From contig JAKIUF010000012.1 of NCBI GenBank assembly GCA_021647705.1, positions 29,373 through 93,372 on the forward strand: a stretch of DNA of 64,000 nucleotides. The letters are read 5' to 3'. Origin of the DNA: Gammaproteobacteria bacterium (lineage in GTDB: Bacteria > Pseudomonadota > Gammaproteobacteria > SZUA-152). Shown here one piece after another: positions 49,822-58,301 of this stretch. Each line of letters opens with the position of its first letter. Within the stretch, counting starts at the first letter, position 1. Below the pieces are notes generated by a model. That model was not told the origin of the DNA, did no database searches, and worked only from the letters and a program-made list of their open reading frames with translations. A program made the translations under genes and the position numbers.

Positions 49822-51048
49822 TCATAAGGCCAATATTCTTGCCCGCGTATTAGGTAATTGCACATTGCTTTCATTCAGGGCAAGCTCCATTGCTGCAGCA
49901 TGGCATTGCCGCTGTGTACCTCCGACCAATTTTTCTTTAAGAATTTCCGGTGTAACAGGACGGCCCATAAAATATCGGCGGCCAATAATAAAGTTCTGCC
50001 CATGATTACGCCAAATAGCTTCAACTTTCGCGACATCCGGGAACGGCAAATTTTCATCCTGATCCAGCTCGATGTTGTCATCGTCAATATCTTCGACAGG
50101 AGGCGCATTATCTGGCACATCAATTTGTAAATTGTGTTTTTCTAAATCGATGCCCGTGATTAATGAAAATGACTCACCAGCGAGTTTTGCTAACAGTGGG
50201 TTTTGCATTTTGCTGATCAGCCAGTTAACCGCATGAGGATCACCGAGTACGCCAGTGGCTTTGATTACCGCTTGGATCTGACTCTCATCTTCCGATAATC
50301 TGGAGACCCATTCCCGGGCCTGCTCAATCGGCAAGACTCTGAAGGCCAGCTGGATGGCCAACTCCTGACAGGGACCAGCTTTAAAAACAAGAGGCTCTAG
50401 GTTTTTAACACTGGCTCGTTGGCCTAATAACACCGCAGACCAGTTTGCCCAGAAACTGATGATCTCATTATCATCATGCATGGCTGCATTGATTGCGGGC
50501 ATACAATCCTGACGACGTAATTCTCCGACCAGGCGTAAAGCTCGTGCATAAAGCTTTTCGTGTTGCCGGCAGTCATCTCGCCGTAAAATATTGGTCAGCA
50601 CTTCACCTGGGTCCTGACGTCGGACACTACAGGTCGCCAAGCCTAGGTACTTGTGCTTCATATCCTTGCCATTGAGAAACCGTTCTGTCCAGGGAGTTGT
50701 GATCTCGCCGGGTAGCCATCCCATGGCAGAGATTAATCCTGGCAGGGCGAGCTCATTTTCCAATCCGATCTCAACGGCCTTTTGAATTTTACAAATCTCA
50801 TGGCTACGCATCGCGATCATCATGGCGGTAAATACTTCGCCGGGCTCTTGTAGTTTGAGAGCTTCTTCGCAGGCTTGCCAGCCAATGTCTAGCGATACCA
50901 TCAACCCATCAAGCTGGGCATCTATTCGTTGTTCCAATTCAAACAGGTCGCTAGCCTCATAGTGAGACTGCTCTATCACTACCGAGCGCAATACCCACAA
51001 GAATGAGGCATTATTGACATATTGCTCATACACGTCGCTGGTTAGCAT
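49822..51048 (-). CDS. TIGR02270-family HEAT-like repeat protein
   Basis: 408 residues. Helical repeats throughout, such as 'ALPGLISAMGWLPGEITTPW', 'RLVGELRRQDCMPAINAAMH', 'IKATGVLGDPHAVNWLISKM'. The C-terminal 'NFIIGRRYFMGRPVTPEILK' is characteristic of the TIGR02270 family found in T6SS effector islands. An acidic insert (about 320-340) separates repeats from the end. It probably helps load or fold a T6SS effector; the exact role is unproven. Confidence 0.8.
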   Translation of the reverse strand: MLTSDVYEQYVNNASFLWVLRSVVIEQSHYEASDLFELEQRIDAQLDGLMVSLDIGWQACEEALKLQEPGEVFTAMMIAMRSHEICKIQKAVEIGLENELALPGLISAMGWLPGEITTPWTERFLNGKDMKHKYLGLATCSVRRQDPGEVLTNILRRDDCRQHEKLYARALRLVGELRRQDCMPAINAAMHDDNEIISFWANWSAVLLGQRASVKNLEPLVFKAGPCQELAIQLAFRVLPIEQAREWVSRLSEDESQIQAVIKATGVLGDPHAVNWLISKMQNPLLAKLAGESFSLITGIDLEKHNLQIDVPDNAPPVEDIDDDNIELDQDENLPFPDVAKVEAIWRNHGQNFIIGRRYFMGRPVTPEILKEKLVGGTQRQCHAAAMELALNESNVQLPNTRARILAL

Positions 51049-51102
51049 GTTTCATACTCGGGTTATTTAGAATACTGTGGTCTGCCATACCCAACGTTAA
51101 AC

Positions 51103-51483
51103 TTAGCCTAAAATATTCTTCTTGTTGTGCCATAAAGGGTCACCCAGGCGACAGACATTTTTCCCTTCAAATTTCACATCAAATGAATACATCATGAACT
51201 CGCACTCATCTTTTATTGTTCCGCTGATGATCCCTTTTTTGGTGCCGGGTTCATCACCCGTGCTTTTTGAATATTTCGCCCCTTTCACCATTGGCATTTT
51301 ACCGTCGGTTGTGACAGTTTTTGGGCCTTTGCTGGTATCCATTGCCTGACCCAGATTTGGGTAAGGAATCGGCACTACGACATTACCAATCTGGGTAAGG
51401 CAGACATCAGGAAAAACCATACTTTTTCCTCCGCTGCCTTTATGCGATATGCCCCGCCCGTTTGAATGCGTTGTTTGTCCCAT
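51103..51483 (-). CDS. DUF4150 PAAR-like protein
   Basis: 126 residues. 'VFPDVCLTQIGNVVVPIPYP' then NLGQA, and 'CRLGDPLWHNKKN', the DUF4150 pattern. DUF4150 proteins sharpen or adapt the VgrG spike and often carry a toxin domain; this one is short, with no C-terminal effector. Confidence 0.85.
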   Translation of the reverse strand: MGQTTHSNGRGISHKGSGGKSMVFPDVCLTQIGNVVVPIPYPNLGQAMDTSKGPKTVTTDGKMPMVKGAKYSKSTGDEPGTKKGIISGTIKDECEFMMYSFDVKFEGKNVCRLGDPLWHNKKNILG

Positions 51484-51502
51484 GCTATTACCTGTTATTT
51501 AA

Positions 51503-52495
51503 TTAGCGTGCCATGCTTATTTTTACGTCACTTATTTGCAACGTTTTTTTATCACATGGTACAGCTGCTCGCCATGCCATGCCGAGTTTTAACTGATTCG
51601 GTTCAATGATCAATGTTTCCAGATTGAATTGGGGGCGTACTGAATGGCCCGCCACCTTTACATCGGCATTTAACTGAATAAAGGGTATTTCAAAATTGAT
51701 GGTACCACTAGGATGCATGTTGGTAATCTCGACTGCCTCTCCACCTTCGAGAAAACCAGGATAAATCAAATCTGGATGCGCCATGCTAAAAAAGCGTTTA
51801 TCAAAATCTATGGGCAAGTAAGGCGCTCGCTGGGTTTGCCAAGCTTCATCATAAGTACCGGAAAAATTGGAGCGGGGCAACCAGTGCGGGCAGGTAAATC
51901 CAAAACCGGCAGGCACAGGCTGCTGCTTTGTATCAGTAATCAGGTTATTAGGGTCTTCCAGATTAGGTAGTGGCACACCATTCATTTTAGCTGATTTTCG
52001 CTTACCGGCAAAACCGCACCCAACTGGATTACGTTCTTCAGTTTCAGCAATCTGTCCATCAACAATATGTACTCCGCCAAAAGCTTTTTCATATACCATG
52101 GCCATCGTTGTAAACAGATGCGGAGATGTAATACATCCATCTTGCCAGTGACGATCACCAAAAACTGTGACCGTTTTATGTACTTGCCCTACAGTAAGGT
52201 TAACATCGAGTTGTGTAACTTCTTTTCCGTCAGGTGCATTCGCATGACCGAGCATAATAATGTCACTACAGGATTTGCCTGTGTGGTAATCAGAGGCGTA
52301 TTTAATGCTGGACTTTCCCGGCTCAGCCCAGTATTCATCAGCTTCTGTCGGTGGCAACTGCTCATCTGCCAACGTCCATTGTTTGCCAATATTAAATGTG
52401 GCCCTGACTAATATGTAGAGCGTATCAACTGCTTCTTCATTCGGGAATAAAGCCATATTGGCTGCAAAAGGTGTGCTGTTGTGAAGTTGTAACAT
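51503..52495 (-). CDS. DUF2169 T6SS adaptor protein
   Basis: 330 residues. Starts 'MLQLHNSTPFAANMALFPNE', followed by 'LYILVRATFNIGKQWTLADE', 'TVFGDRHWQDG' and 'VYEKAFGGVH', all typical of DUF2169. DUF2169 proteins are chaperone/adaptors that attach effectors to VgrG with DUF4150. Lies between DUF4150 and DUF6484 genes. Confidence 0.88.
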   Translation of the reverse strand: MLQLHNSTPFAANMALFPNEEAVDTLYILVRATFNIGKQWTLADEQLPPTEADEYWAEPGKSSIKYASDYHTGKSCSDIIMLGHANAPDGKEVTQLDVNLTVGQVHKTVTVFGDRHWQDGCITSPHLFTTMAMVYEKAFGGVHIVDGQIAETEERNPVGCGFAGKRKSAKMNGVPLPNLEDPNNLITDTKQQPVPAGFGFTCPHWLPRSNFSGTYDEAWQTQRAPYLPIDFDKRFFSMAHPDLIYPGFLEGGEAVEITNMHPSGTINFEIPFIQLNADVKVAGHSVRPQFNLETLIIEPNQLKLGMAWRAAVPCDKKTLQISDVKISMAR

Positions 52496-52554
52496 GATTT
52501 ATAGATTTTCAATATTGCCACTTCACATCCTTCATGTTCAGAAAGGATGAGGGG

Positions 52555-53097
52555 TTAGTTTACTTGTACTGAAGCACCTAAAATTCGGTTTACACCGGTA
52601 GAACGGTTTAACAAATATTTGCCACGAATCAGGATTTTTCCTGATTTGGTTAACGTAATACTGGAATCACCACATTTAAAGACAATTTCTTCTCTTGCTT
52701 CAAAGACCAGTTTATTGCCATCAACCTGGACATTTTCCACCTTGAGTTCACCTTCGATTTCTACATTATTATTCTGATTTTCCGTTTGAGATGAATTAAA
52801 GCTCTCCAGCATATCCTGTAACGGGCTGTGAATCAGCCCCATTATAATCGGGGAGCGTATATCCTCATTCGCAAATAACAGGGCGACCTGTCTGCCAATA
52901 TGTTGCTGGGTCAGACTAAGCGTGCTTATAGCTGGCAGAGCGTGCCCGGAGGTGTTTTCAGAAAAGTTAACAAGCGGTTGTCCTTGCTCATCAAATTCTA
53001 CCACGGTACCAATAACAACTTCACCGGGCGTAACAGGAGAAAGTGATGATGGCGTTTCATCTGATGCCTGACTGGTGTCCGGGTTATTTTGATTCAA
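52555..53097 (-). CDS. DUF6484 protein (VgrG-associated)
   Basis: 180 residues. 'VVIGTVVEFDEQGQPLVNFS' and 'IGRQVALLFANEDIRSPIIM' then GLIH match DUF6484. The C-terminal half has 'VDGNKLVFEAREEIVFKCGD' and SSITLTKSGKILIRG, the repetitive beta-helix type seen at VgrG spike ends. It probably interacts with VgrG. 12 bases after vgrG. Confidence 0.82.
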   Translation of the reverse strand: MNQNNPDTSQASDETPSSLSPVTPGEVVIGTVVEFDEQGQPLVNFSENTSGHALPAISTLSLTQQHIGRQVALLFANEDIRSPIIMGLIHSPLQDMLESFNSSQTENQNNNVEIEGELKVENVQVDGNKLVFEAREEIVFKCGDSSITLTKSGKILIRGKYLLNRSTGVNRILGASVQVN

Positions 53098-53109
53098 AAT
53101 AATTCATAA

Positions 53110-55041
53110 TCAGTTGGTAATGACTTTACTACCCTTGATCACTACATTCCCCGACCCCTTGAGATTAATCGTCTTACCGCTCAAAGTAATATCTCCATTG
53201 CTCGTCATCACAATTTTTGCAGCCCCCGTTTGAATGACAATTTTGTCATCAGCATTCATAGTGATGGTTTTTGCGCGCAAGGCATAGTCTTTTGTGACAT
53301 CTTCCAGGTATTTACCACGAACGGATTCCTTGAGATCCTTGTCAACCGTAATCGTCATATTGGCCTGGATAGTTTCTTTGTGGTCTTTACCAACATCAAT
53401 GGTTTTATTCTTTTTTATAGTTTCCGTCTGGTTGTTGTTGACTGTTTTATTGCGGTCATTTTCTATTGTTGAATTTTCATCATTTTTGATGATTTTGGTG
53501 CGATCATTATCAACCGTTAACGTTTCGTCATTCTCAACCATCGTATCCAGGTTTTTCTCGGCATGGATATAAACTTGTTCTGAGCCCTTTTTATCCTCAA
53601 AGCGCAGTTCGTTATAGTTCGCGGCTGTACCGCTTTTGGTTGAGTGTGTTTTGATGCCACTTTGTGTTTTTGAGCTATAGGGTGGTTTGTTGACCCCGTT
53701 ATAAACAGTTCCGGTCACAATCGGCCGGTCAGGGTCACCGTCAAGGAACGTGACAATCACTTCATGGCCAATACGAGGAATAAAGGAAGTTCCCCACCCG
53801 TTACCGGCCCAGGCTTGCATCACGCGTAGAAAACAGGAGCTGTTCTCATCGTTCTTTCCTTCACGATCCCAGATAAACTGGGCCTTGATTCGACCAAATT
53901 CATCAATATAAATTTCTTCGCCGGCTGGGCCTGTGACTATTGCAGATTGCGGCCCTTTCATTACAGGGCGTCGATGGTTTCGGGTTGGGCGAAAATGTAT
54001 TTCGGATGAAATGCAGTCAAAGTGATTATTGTAACCTGTCTCACCTCTTTCGCCTGTGAAATAACTGGAATCAGAGGCATGGTGCTCAACTCGCAGCAAG
54101 GTATAACTGCCCTGCTCGTTTTTCGAATCGTGTTTGTCCAGCGTAAAAAAGCCACCCGCATAAAATGTGCTGCAATTGCTGGATCCGGTAATGATATCCA
54201 TCGGGGCTTCTTCTGCCTCCATACGGACTTTGACTAGATCAGCACCTGAGCCGACATCATATAAATCAGGGTATTCGTAATGTTTAAATTTACTACTATT
54301 GGCAAATTTGCTTTTCGATTTTGTTTCTACTTCCTGGCTTTTTTTCGGCTCTTTAAAATTAAAGTCATTTAAAATCCAGCCACCTTTTCTGAATTCATAG
54401 TGATGTTTCCAGCTCTGTATTTCAGAATCCGGCGACGAGCCTTTTGCGTAAGTTAAATTCGTTTCAGTACATTCATCATAAGCATTCGCCTTGTCAACGA
54501 TGATCAGCGTGTGCTTGTCTTCCGTATGAGTGAAATAATAGGCATACCCTTCTTCTTCCAGTAGCCGGGAAACAAAGTCCAGATCGCTTTCACCATATTG
54601 AACGCAATACTCCCTTGGCACACCACCATTTGCCCTGAAATCAAAATCACTAAACCCCAGATCAGCAAATACCTGGCTGATGATATCTTTTGAGTTTTTG
54701 TTTTGAAAAATACGGCGATTTTCGGTGTGGGAGAGGAACTGAAACCATGGCACCATCACCAGATGATACTTGCGAAAGCTGCTGGAGGTTATTTCACCAA
54801 ATGCAAATTTGCTGACAAGGCCATTAAAAACTCGACCATGTTCATTTTGTATTTTAACGGTAATCTGTTTACCGATAAGGTCTTCCGGTTTGATTTCAAG
54901 ATTGAGAGACAGTGCCGTCAAGTGAAATTCAAACGGGGAGGAAACAAGCTCGGCTCCATCAAACGAGGTCAGCAAAAGCACATCCTTGCCTAAAGGTGTG
55001 TCAACAGCGATAAGACGGCTGTCCTGAGTAAAATCACTCAT
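53110..55041 (-). CDS. vgrG: VgrG (TssI) spike protein
   Basis: 643 residues. Gp27-like part ('LLLTSFDGAELVSSPFEFHL'), Gp5-like OB domain with 'FGRIKAQFIWDREGKNDENS' and 'WAGNGWGTSFIPRIGHEVIV', and a C-terminal beta-helix with DUF2345-type repeats (NDETLTVDNDRTKII, NDENSTIENDRNKTV). No catalytic extension is visible, so it is a structural spike, not an evolved effector VgrG. Together with Hcp it forms the ejected tip and tube of the T6SS; the sheath and baseplate genes are elsewhere. Confidence 0.94.
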   Translation of the reverse strand: MSDFTQDSRLIAVDTPLGKDVLLLTSFDGAELVSSPFEFHLTALSLNLEIKPEDLIGKQITVKIQNEHGRVFNGLVSKFAFGEITSSSFRKYHLVMVPWFQFLSHTENRRIFQNKNSKDIISQVFADLGFSDFDFRANGGVPREYCVQYGESDLDFVSRLLEEEGYAYYFTHTEDKHTLIIVDKANAYDECTETNLTYAKGSSPDSEIQSWKHHYEFRKGGWILNDFNFKEPKKSQEVETKSKSKFANSSKFKHYEYPDLYDVGSGADLVKVRMEAEEAPMDIITGSSNCSTFYAGGFFTLDKHDSKNEQGSYTLLRVEHHASDSSYFTGERGETGYNNHFDCISSEIHFRPTRNHRRPVMKGPQSAIVTGPAGEEIYIDEFGRIKAQFIWDREGKNDENSSCFLRVMQAWAGNGWGTSFIPRIGHEVIVTFLDGDPDRPIVTGTVYNGVNKPPYSSKTQSGIKTHSTKSGTAANYNELRFEDKKGSEQVYIHAEKNLDTMVENDETLTVDNDRTKIIKNDENSTIENDRNKTVNNNQTETIKKNKTIDVGKDHKETIQANMTITVDKDLKESVRGKYLEDVTKDYALRAKTITMNADDKIVIQTGAAKIVMTSNGDITLSGKTINLKGSGNVVIKGSKVITN

Positions 55042-55170
55042 TTACTGAACTCCCTAACCCGAGTATTTGTGGCAGGCACACCCTGATTCCCAGGTGTATG
55101 CGGTCATGCATGCAATAAGAAAAGAACACCGGTGCTGCCCTTGAACAGGCAGCACCAATGTTATTTGGCT

Positions 55171-55653
55171 TTATAACGGTACGGCTTTTGCCAGATCGTA
55201 ACCTGCACGTTGCGGACTACCCGTTTTATTGGTTGCATCGTGATCTTTATAGTTGATTTCACACTTGGAGAAACTCAGTGTAATCGTTTCTTCAGGCTCG
55301 GCATCACCTCCGGCAGAAATGTAATAGCTGCTGACCAAGCAGTTTTCCAGAGAATATTCCATAAACTCTTCAACACCTTCACTGCCAGTACGGGTGAACT
55401 TAAGAACCGCACTTTTACCTGCTGAGCCGGAAACAGACTCTTTAAACAGTGCAGCAACAGAATTATCGGCTTCTTTCGTTAAATTTACTTCAGAAACAGT
55501 GGGCTTGCCGACTTCACGGTTAGCCATTTTACCCGCTTCCATAGTGATCGGGCGTGAAGTACCAAAACTCACTGAGCTGATTTTGATGCACCCTTCAAAA
55601 CCTTCAGCCGTTACATTTCCCGGTATTCCATCATAATCAAGATATATTGCCAT
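55171..55653 (-). CDS. hcp: Hcp (TssD) tube protein
   Basis: 160 residues. 'MAIYLDYDGIPGNVTAEGFE', 'GCIKISSVSFGTSRPITMEA' and 'AGYDLAKAVPL' at the end are diagnostic of Hcp. It forms hexameric rings that stack as the inner tube. First gene of the island, 129 bases upstream of vgrG, with a promoter candidate 60 bases before it. Confidence 0.93.
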   Translation of the reverse strand: MAIYLDYDGIPGNVTAEGFEGCIKISSVSFGTSRPITMEAGKMANREVGKPTVSEVNLTKEADNSVAALFKESVSGSAGKSAVLKFTRTGSEGVEEFMEYSLENCLVSSYYISAGGDAEPEETITLSFSKCEINYKDHDATNKTGSPQRAGYDLAKAVPL

Positions 55654-55712
55654 TTTATTTTCCTCTCTCCGTCCTGTTTAAACAAAAAAAAATACCCGTA
55701 AATCGACTTGCA

Positions 55713-55741
55713 ATAATAGGGTAATTGTTAGCGATGAACAA
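55713..55741 (-). promoter_or_regulatory. Sigma70-type promoter candidate for hcp
   Basis: In the - sense TTGTTC, a 17-base spacer and TATTAT, with the -10 end about 60 bases upstream of the hcp ATG. Reasonable fit to consensus; no experimental support. Confidence 0.4.
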
Positions 55742-56161
55742 CCAGCATTCCGTTGTAAACCATGTGCCTCCAAACGTTTTATATTGAGTCGTTTAACATA
55801 GCCTATCACTGCGCCCCCATGACCTCTTCTCGCCAGACTCTGGCATCCAACAAGACTTGCCGGTTTGGGCTAGCCTCGCTGTTTTGAAGGAGTATTTGGG
55901 ACTGTGCTACCAACAGCACCAACGATAGCGGCCTATTGTAATGAAATTTGCACATATTTATGTGACATATTCACACAAAATCGTATTATTCATAAATTCT
56001 CTTTATAAACAATGAGTTACAATTTACCCGGATGCAATATACATACACTCTATGTTAGAAACATAGTAACTACTTCGGCCCTAGCCTTCTAAATCGACAC
56101 TTAATTTACCCTCAATCAAAAAAGTCAACAGCAAAGCAGGCGGTTACGAAAGGCGGGTTCA
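55742..56161. other. Intergenic region between hcp and TpsB gene, no gene seen
   Basis: About 420 bases of A/T-rich DNA without a convincing coding frame. It holds the upstream region of hcp and the end of the TpsB transcript. No strong hairpin was spotted. Confidence 0.5.
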
Positions 56162-58045
56162 TTAAAAACTGTACTGCATATCAAACAACAGTCTTGCATC
56201 GTCTGCTTTTGGCTGCCCTCCATCAAGATCCGTGAACTGATCGAGGATTTTGTAGCCCAGCTGTAAATTTCCACTGAGCCTATAACCGTGCGAAAATTGT
56301 AACCCTACACCCACATCGGCCAATTGCCCGGTGGGATCTTCTTTTCCTACGGCAATTTCGTACTGTTTGCCATAGGCATAGTCGAAAAACACAAAGGGTT
56401 TGAGGAACGATTTCAAGTTAATGGAAGCGATTTGAATATCAAATATATCAGGGCTGTTAAACACCCAATCCATTCCAAGATACAGCGCATCATCAGCCGT
56501 AAAAAAGCTGGGTGAAAACCCTCGTACCCGTGTTGGGCCCGCTAAAGAAAACCGTGCTATTGCCGACAGATTGGTCCCGGAATACTGGAGACTGGAACGA
56601 AAAATCAGCCGTGAAGTACTTTCTGTAAATGGTATCTGTAAGAAAGTTAACAGTGTGTAGTCAGCCGACAGAATATTGTAATTTTCATCCTGTCTCCCTT
56701 TCTTTCCAGCTTCAAATTTTCCTCGTGTGTATTTAATGTTCCCTTCGTGCAAACGCTTATTGGCATCGTCCAGGTAATCCAGGCTATATTTTATTGAAAC
56801 ATGCCTTAATTCGTCATTTCTGTTGGAGAAATTGCCAATCTGTACATCGGATTTTATGGTTTCCGCACGAAGCTCATAATCACTATTTTCTGTACGCCCA
56901 CGTTTTTGTATGTATTTACCATATATACCCAAAACATCAACTTCGCCGTTCAAATCAAAACTTGAGGGTATTGTTTGATCCACAACAAATTGATTTCGTG
57001 ATGATTCAATGCCTGCCCGGAAGTATGGGCTAAAAAAATTACTCTCAAATGCCAATTGCCAATATGTTGTGTTGTTTGGTGATTTTGCCTGCAATAGACC
57101 AACCTTCATGTAATCGGCTATACCCAACAGGTTATTAATTTGAAAATCTGCATAAAATCGGTATAAGCCGGATTCTTCTGTGCCATGATTATCGGCTCTG
57201 AGATTGGCATTATAGCGCGCTTCGTTTTTAACATTAATATTCAGCCGGGTATCACCCACCTGATATCCCGGCTCAAAATAACCATCGACGTTAATGCCTG
57301 GGAAACTGTTAATAATATACAAATTTTCTTCTACTGCTTTATTGGTAACGGGGTTCGTTAGAAGATAAGCAAAAACTGATTGTAGTAACTCTGCATTGTA
57401 CATATCGTTGTTTTTTACTGAAACCTCCCCTAGCACGCCAAGCAACAATGTAAGGCTTACCACCCCCTCTCGTACACGCTGTTTGGGGATAAAGGCCTTC
57501 GCAAGAATAAAGCCACGCTCTCGGTAAAAGCGGGTGATTTTATTTGCGACAGCTTCAATCTGGCCTAGGGTAACACCACGCTTTCCACGCTGTTCTCTGA
57601 TCAGCCAAACCAGTTTTTGGACTTCAAGTGGAGAAACGTGCCTTTCTATAGTCTCTTCTTCAATTTCAACGAGAAGATCTGATATTTCGCCTAATTCATC
57701 AATGGTATAACCTGAGTCGAGAAGCTTACCTTCCCCCATAATTATAAAACGAATATTTTCGACCAGTTGCGTTAATGTCTCACGGGTAATGCCCAGTTCT
57801 GGAAATTCAACCAAACCCTGGATTCTGAATTCCGAAACAGCAAGCCTCGGCCCGGCTGTTGGATCAGGTGAACGATCACGTACTGCGGGCACATCCAGAT
57901 CCCGAAGCAGCGTTTTTTCTTCCGCATCTCTGAGCTGTTCAATTTCCGGCATTTCCAAAAAATCTGCCATTGCCACTGGCACATAAACGCTCGCAACAAT
58001 AAACAGTAAAGCATTGATTTTTTTAGTTATTATACTAACCATCAT
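56162..58045 (-). CDS. TpsB-type outer-membrane transporter (ShlB/FhaC/HecB family)
   Basis: 627 residues. A signal peptide ends near AMA-DFLE. The region ~45-180 has helical and 'FRIQGLVEFPELGITRETLT' segments (POTRA-like), then 'AFIPKQRVREGVVSLTLLLG' and 'NSFPGINVDGYFEPGYQVGD' (second POTRA). The 16-stranded barrel includes the conserved VRGF motif in 'GPTRVRGFSPSFF', and it ends in the outer-membrane signature 'LLFDMQYSF'. It secretes a partner TpsA; the giant gene directly upstream (58302 on) is the obvious partner. Confidence 0.9.
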   Translation of the reverse strand: MMVSIITKKINALLFIVASVYVPVAMADFLEMPEIEQLRDAEEKTLLRDLDVPAVRDRSPDPTAGPRLAVSEFRIQGLVEFPELGITRETLTQLVENIRFIIMGEGKLLDSGYTIDELGEISDLLVEIEEETIERHVSPLEVQKLVWLIREQRGKRGVTLGQIEAVANKITRFYRERGFILAKAFIPKQRVREGVVSLTLLLGVLGEVSVKNNDMYNAELLQSVFAYLLTNPVTNKAVEENLYIINSFPGINVDGYFEPGYQVGDTRLNINVKNEARYNANLRADNHGTEESGLYRFYADFQINNLLGIADYMKVGLLQAKSPNNTTYWQLAFESNFFSPYFRAGIESSRNQFVVDQTIPSSFDLNGEVDVLGIYGKYIQKRGRTENSDYELRAETIKSDVQIGNFSNRNDELRHVSIKYSLDYLDDANKRLHEGNIKYTRGKFEAGKKGRQDENYNILSADYTLLTFLQIPFTESTSRLIFRSSLQYSGTNLSAIARFSLAGPTRVRGFSPSFFTADDALYLGMDWVFNSPDIFDIQIASINLKSFLKPFVFFDYAYGKQYEIAVGKEDPTGQLADVGVGLQFSHGYRLSGNLQLGYKILDQFTDLDGGQPKADDARLLFDMQYSF

Positions 58046-58301
58046 TTTCCATTTCGGTCAAAGTCGTATTATCGATAACGGCATGTTTATTACAGCAGTT
58101 ATAATTTACATGCCAGAGGAGCTTGGTCAGCACGCCAAAAAGCAGACTGGCAAGGAGTACAAGAGGTTTTTCGAGGGTTCACATAATCGCTATATTCTCT
58201 CACTTGGAGGAGAGAGTGTGAATATCTTCTTTCTTCCACACTTTATACCATCAATGACCTGATCTCTGCCATGGCGAGTGACTGGGTTTCCACCCTGCTA
58301 A

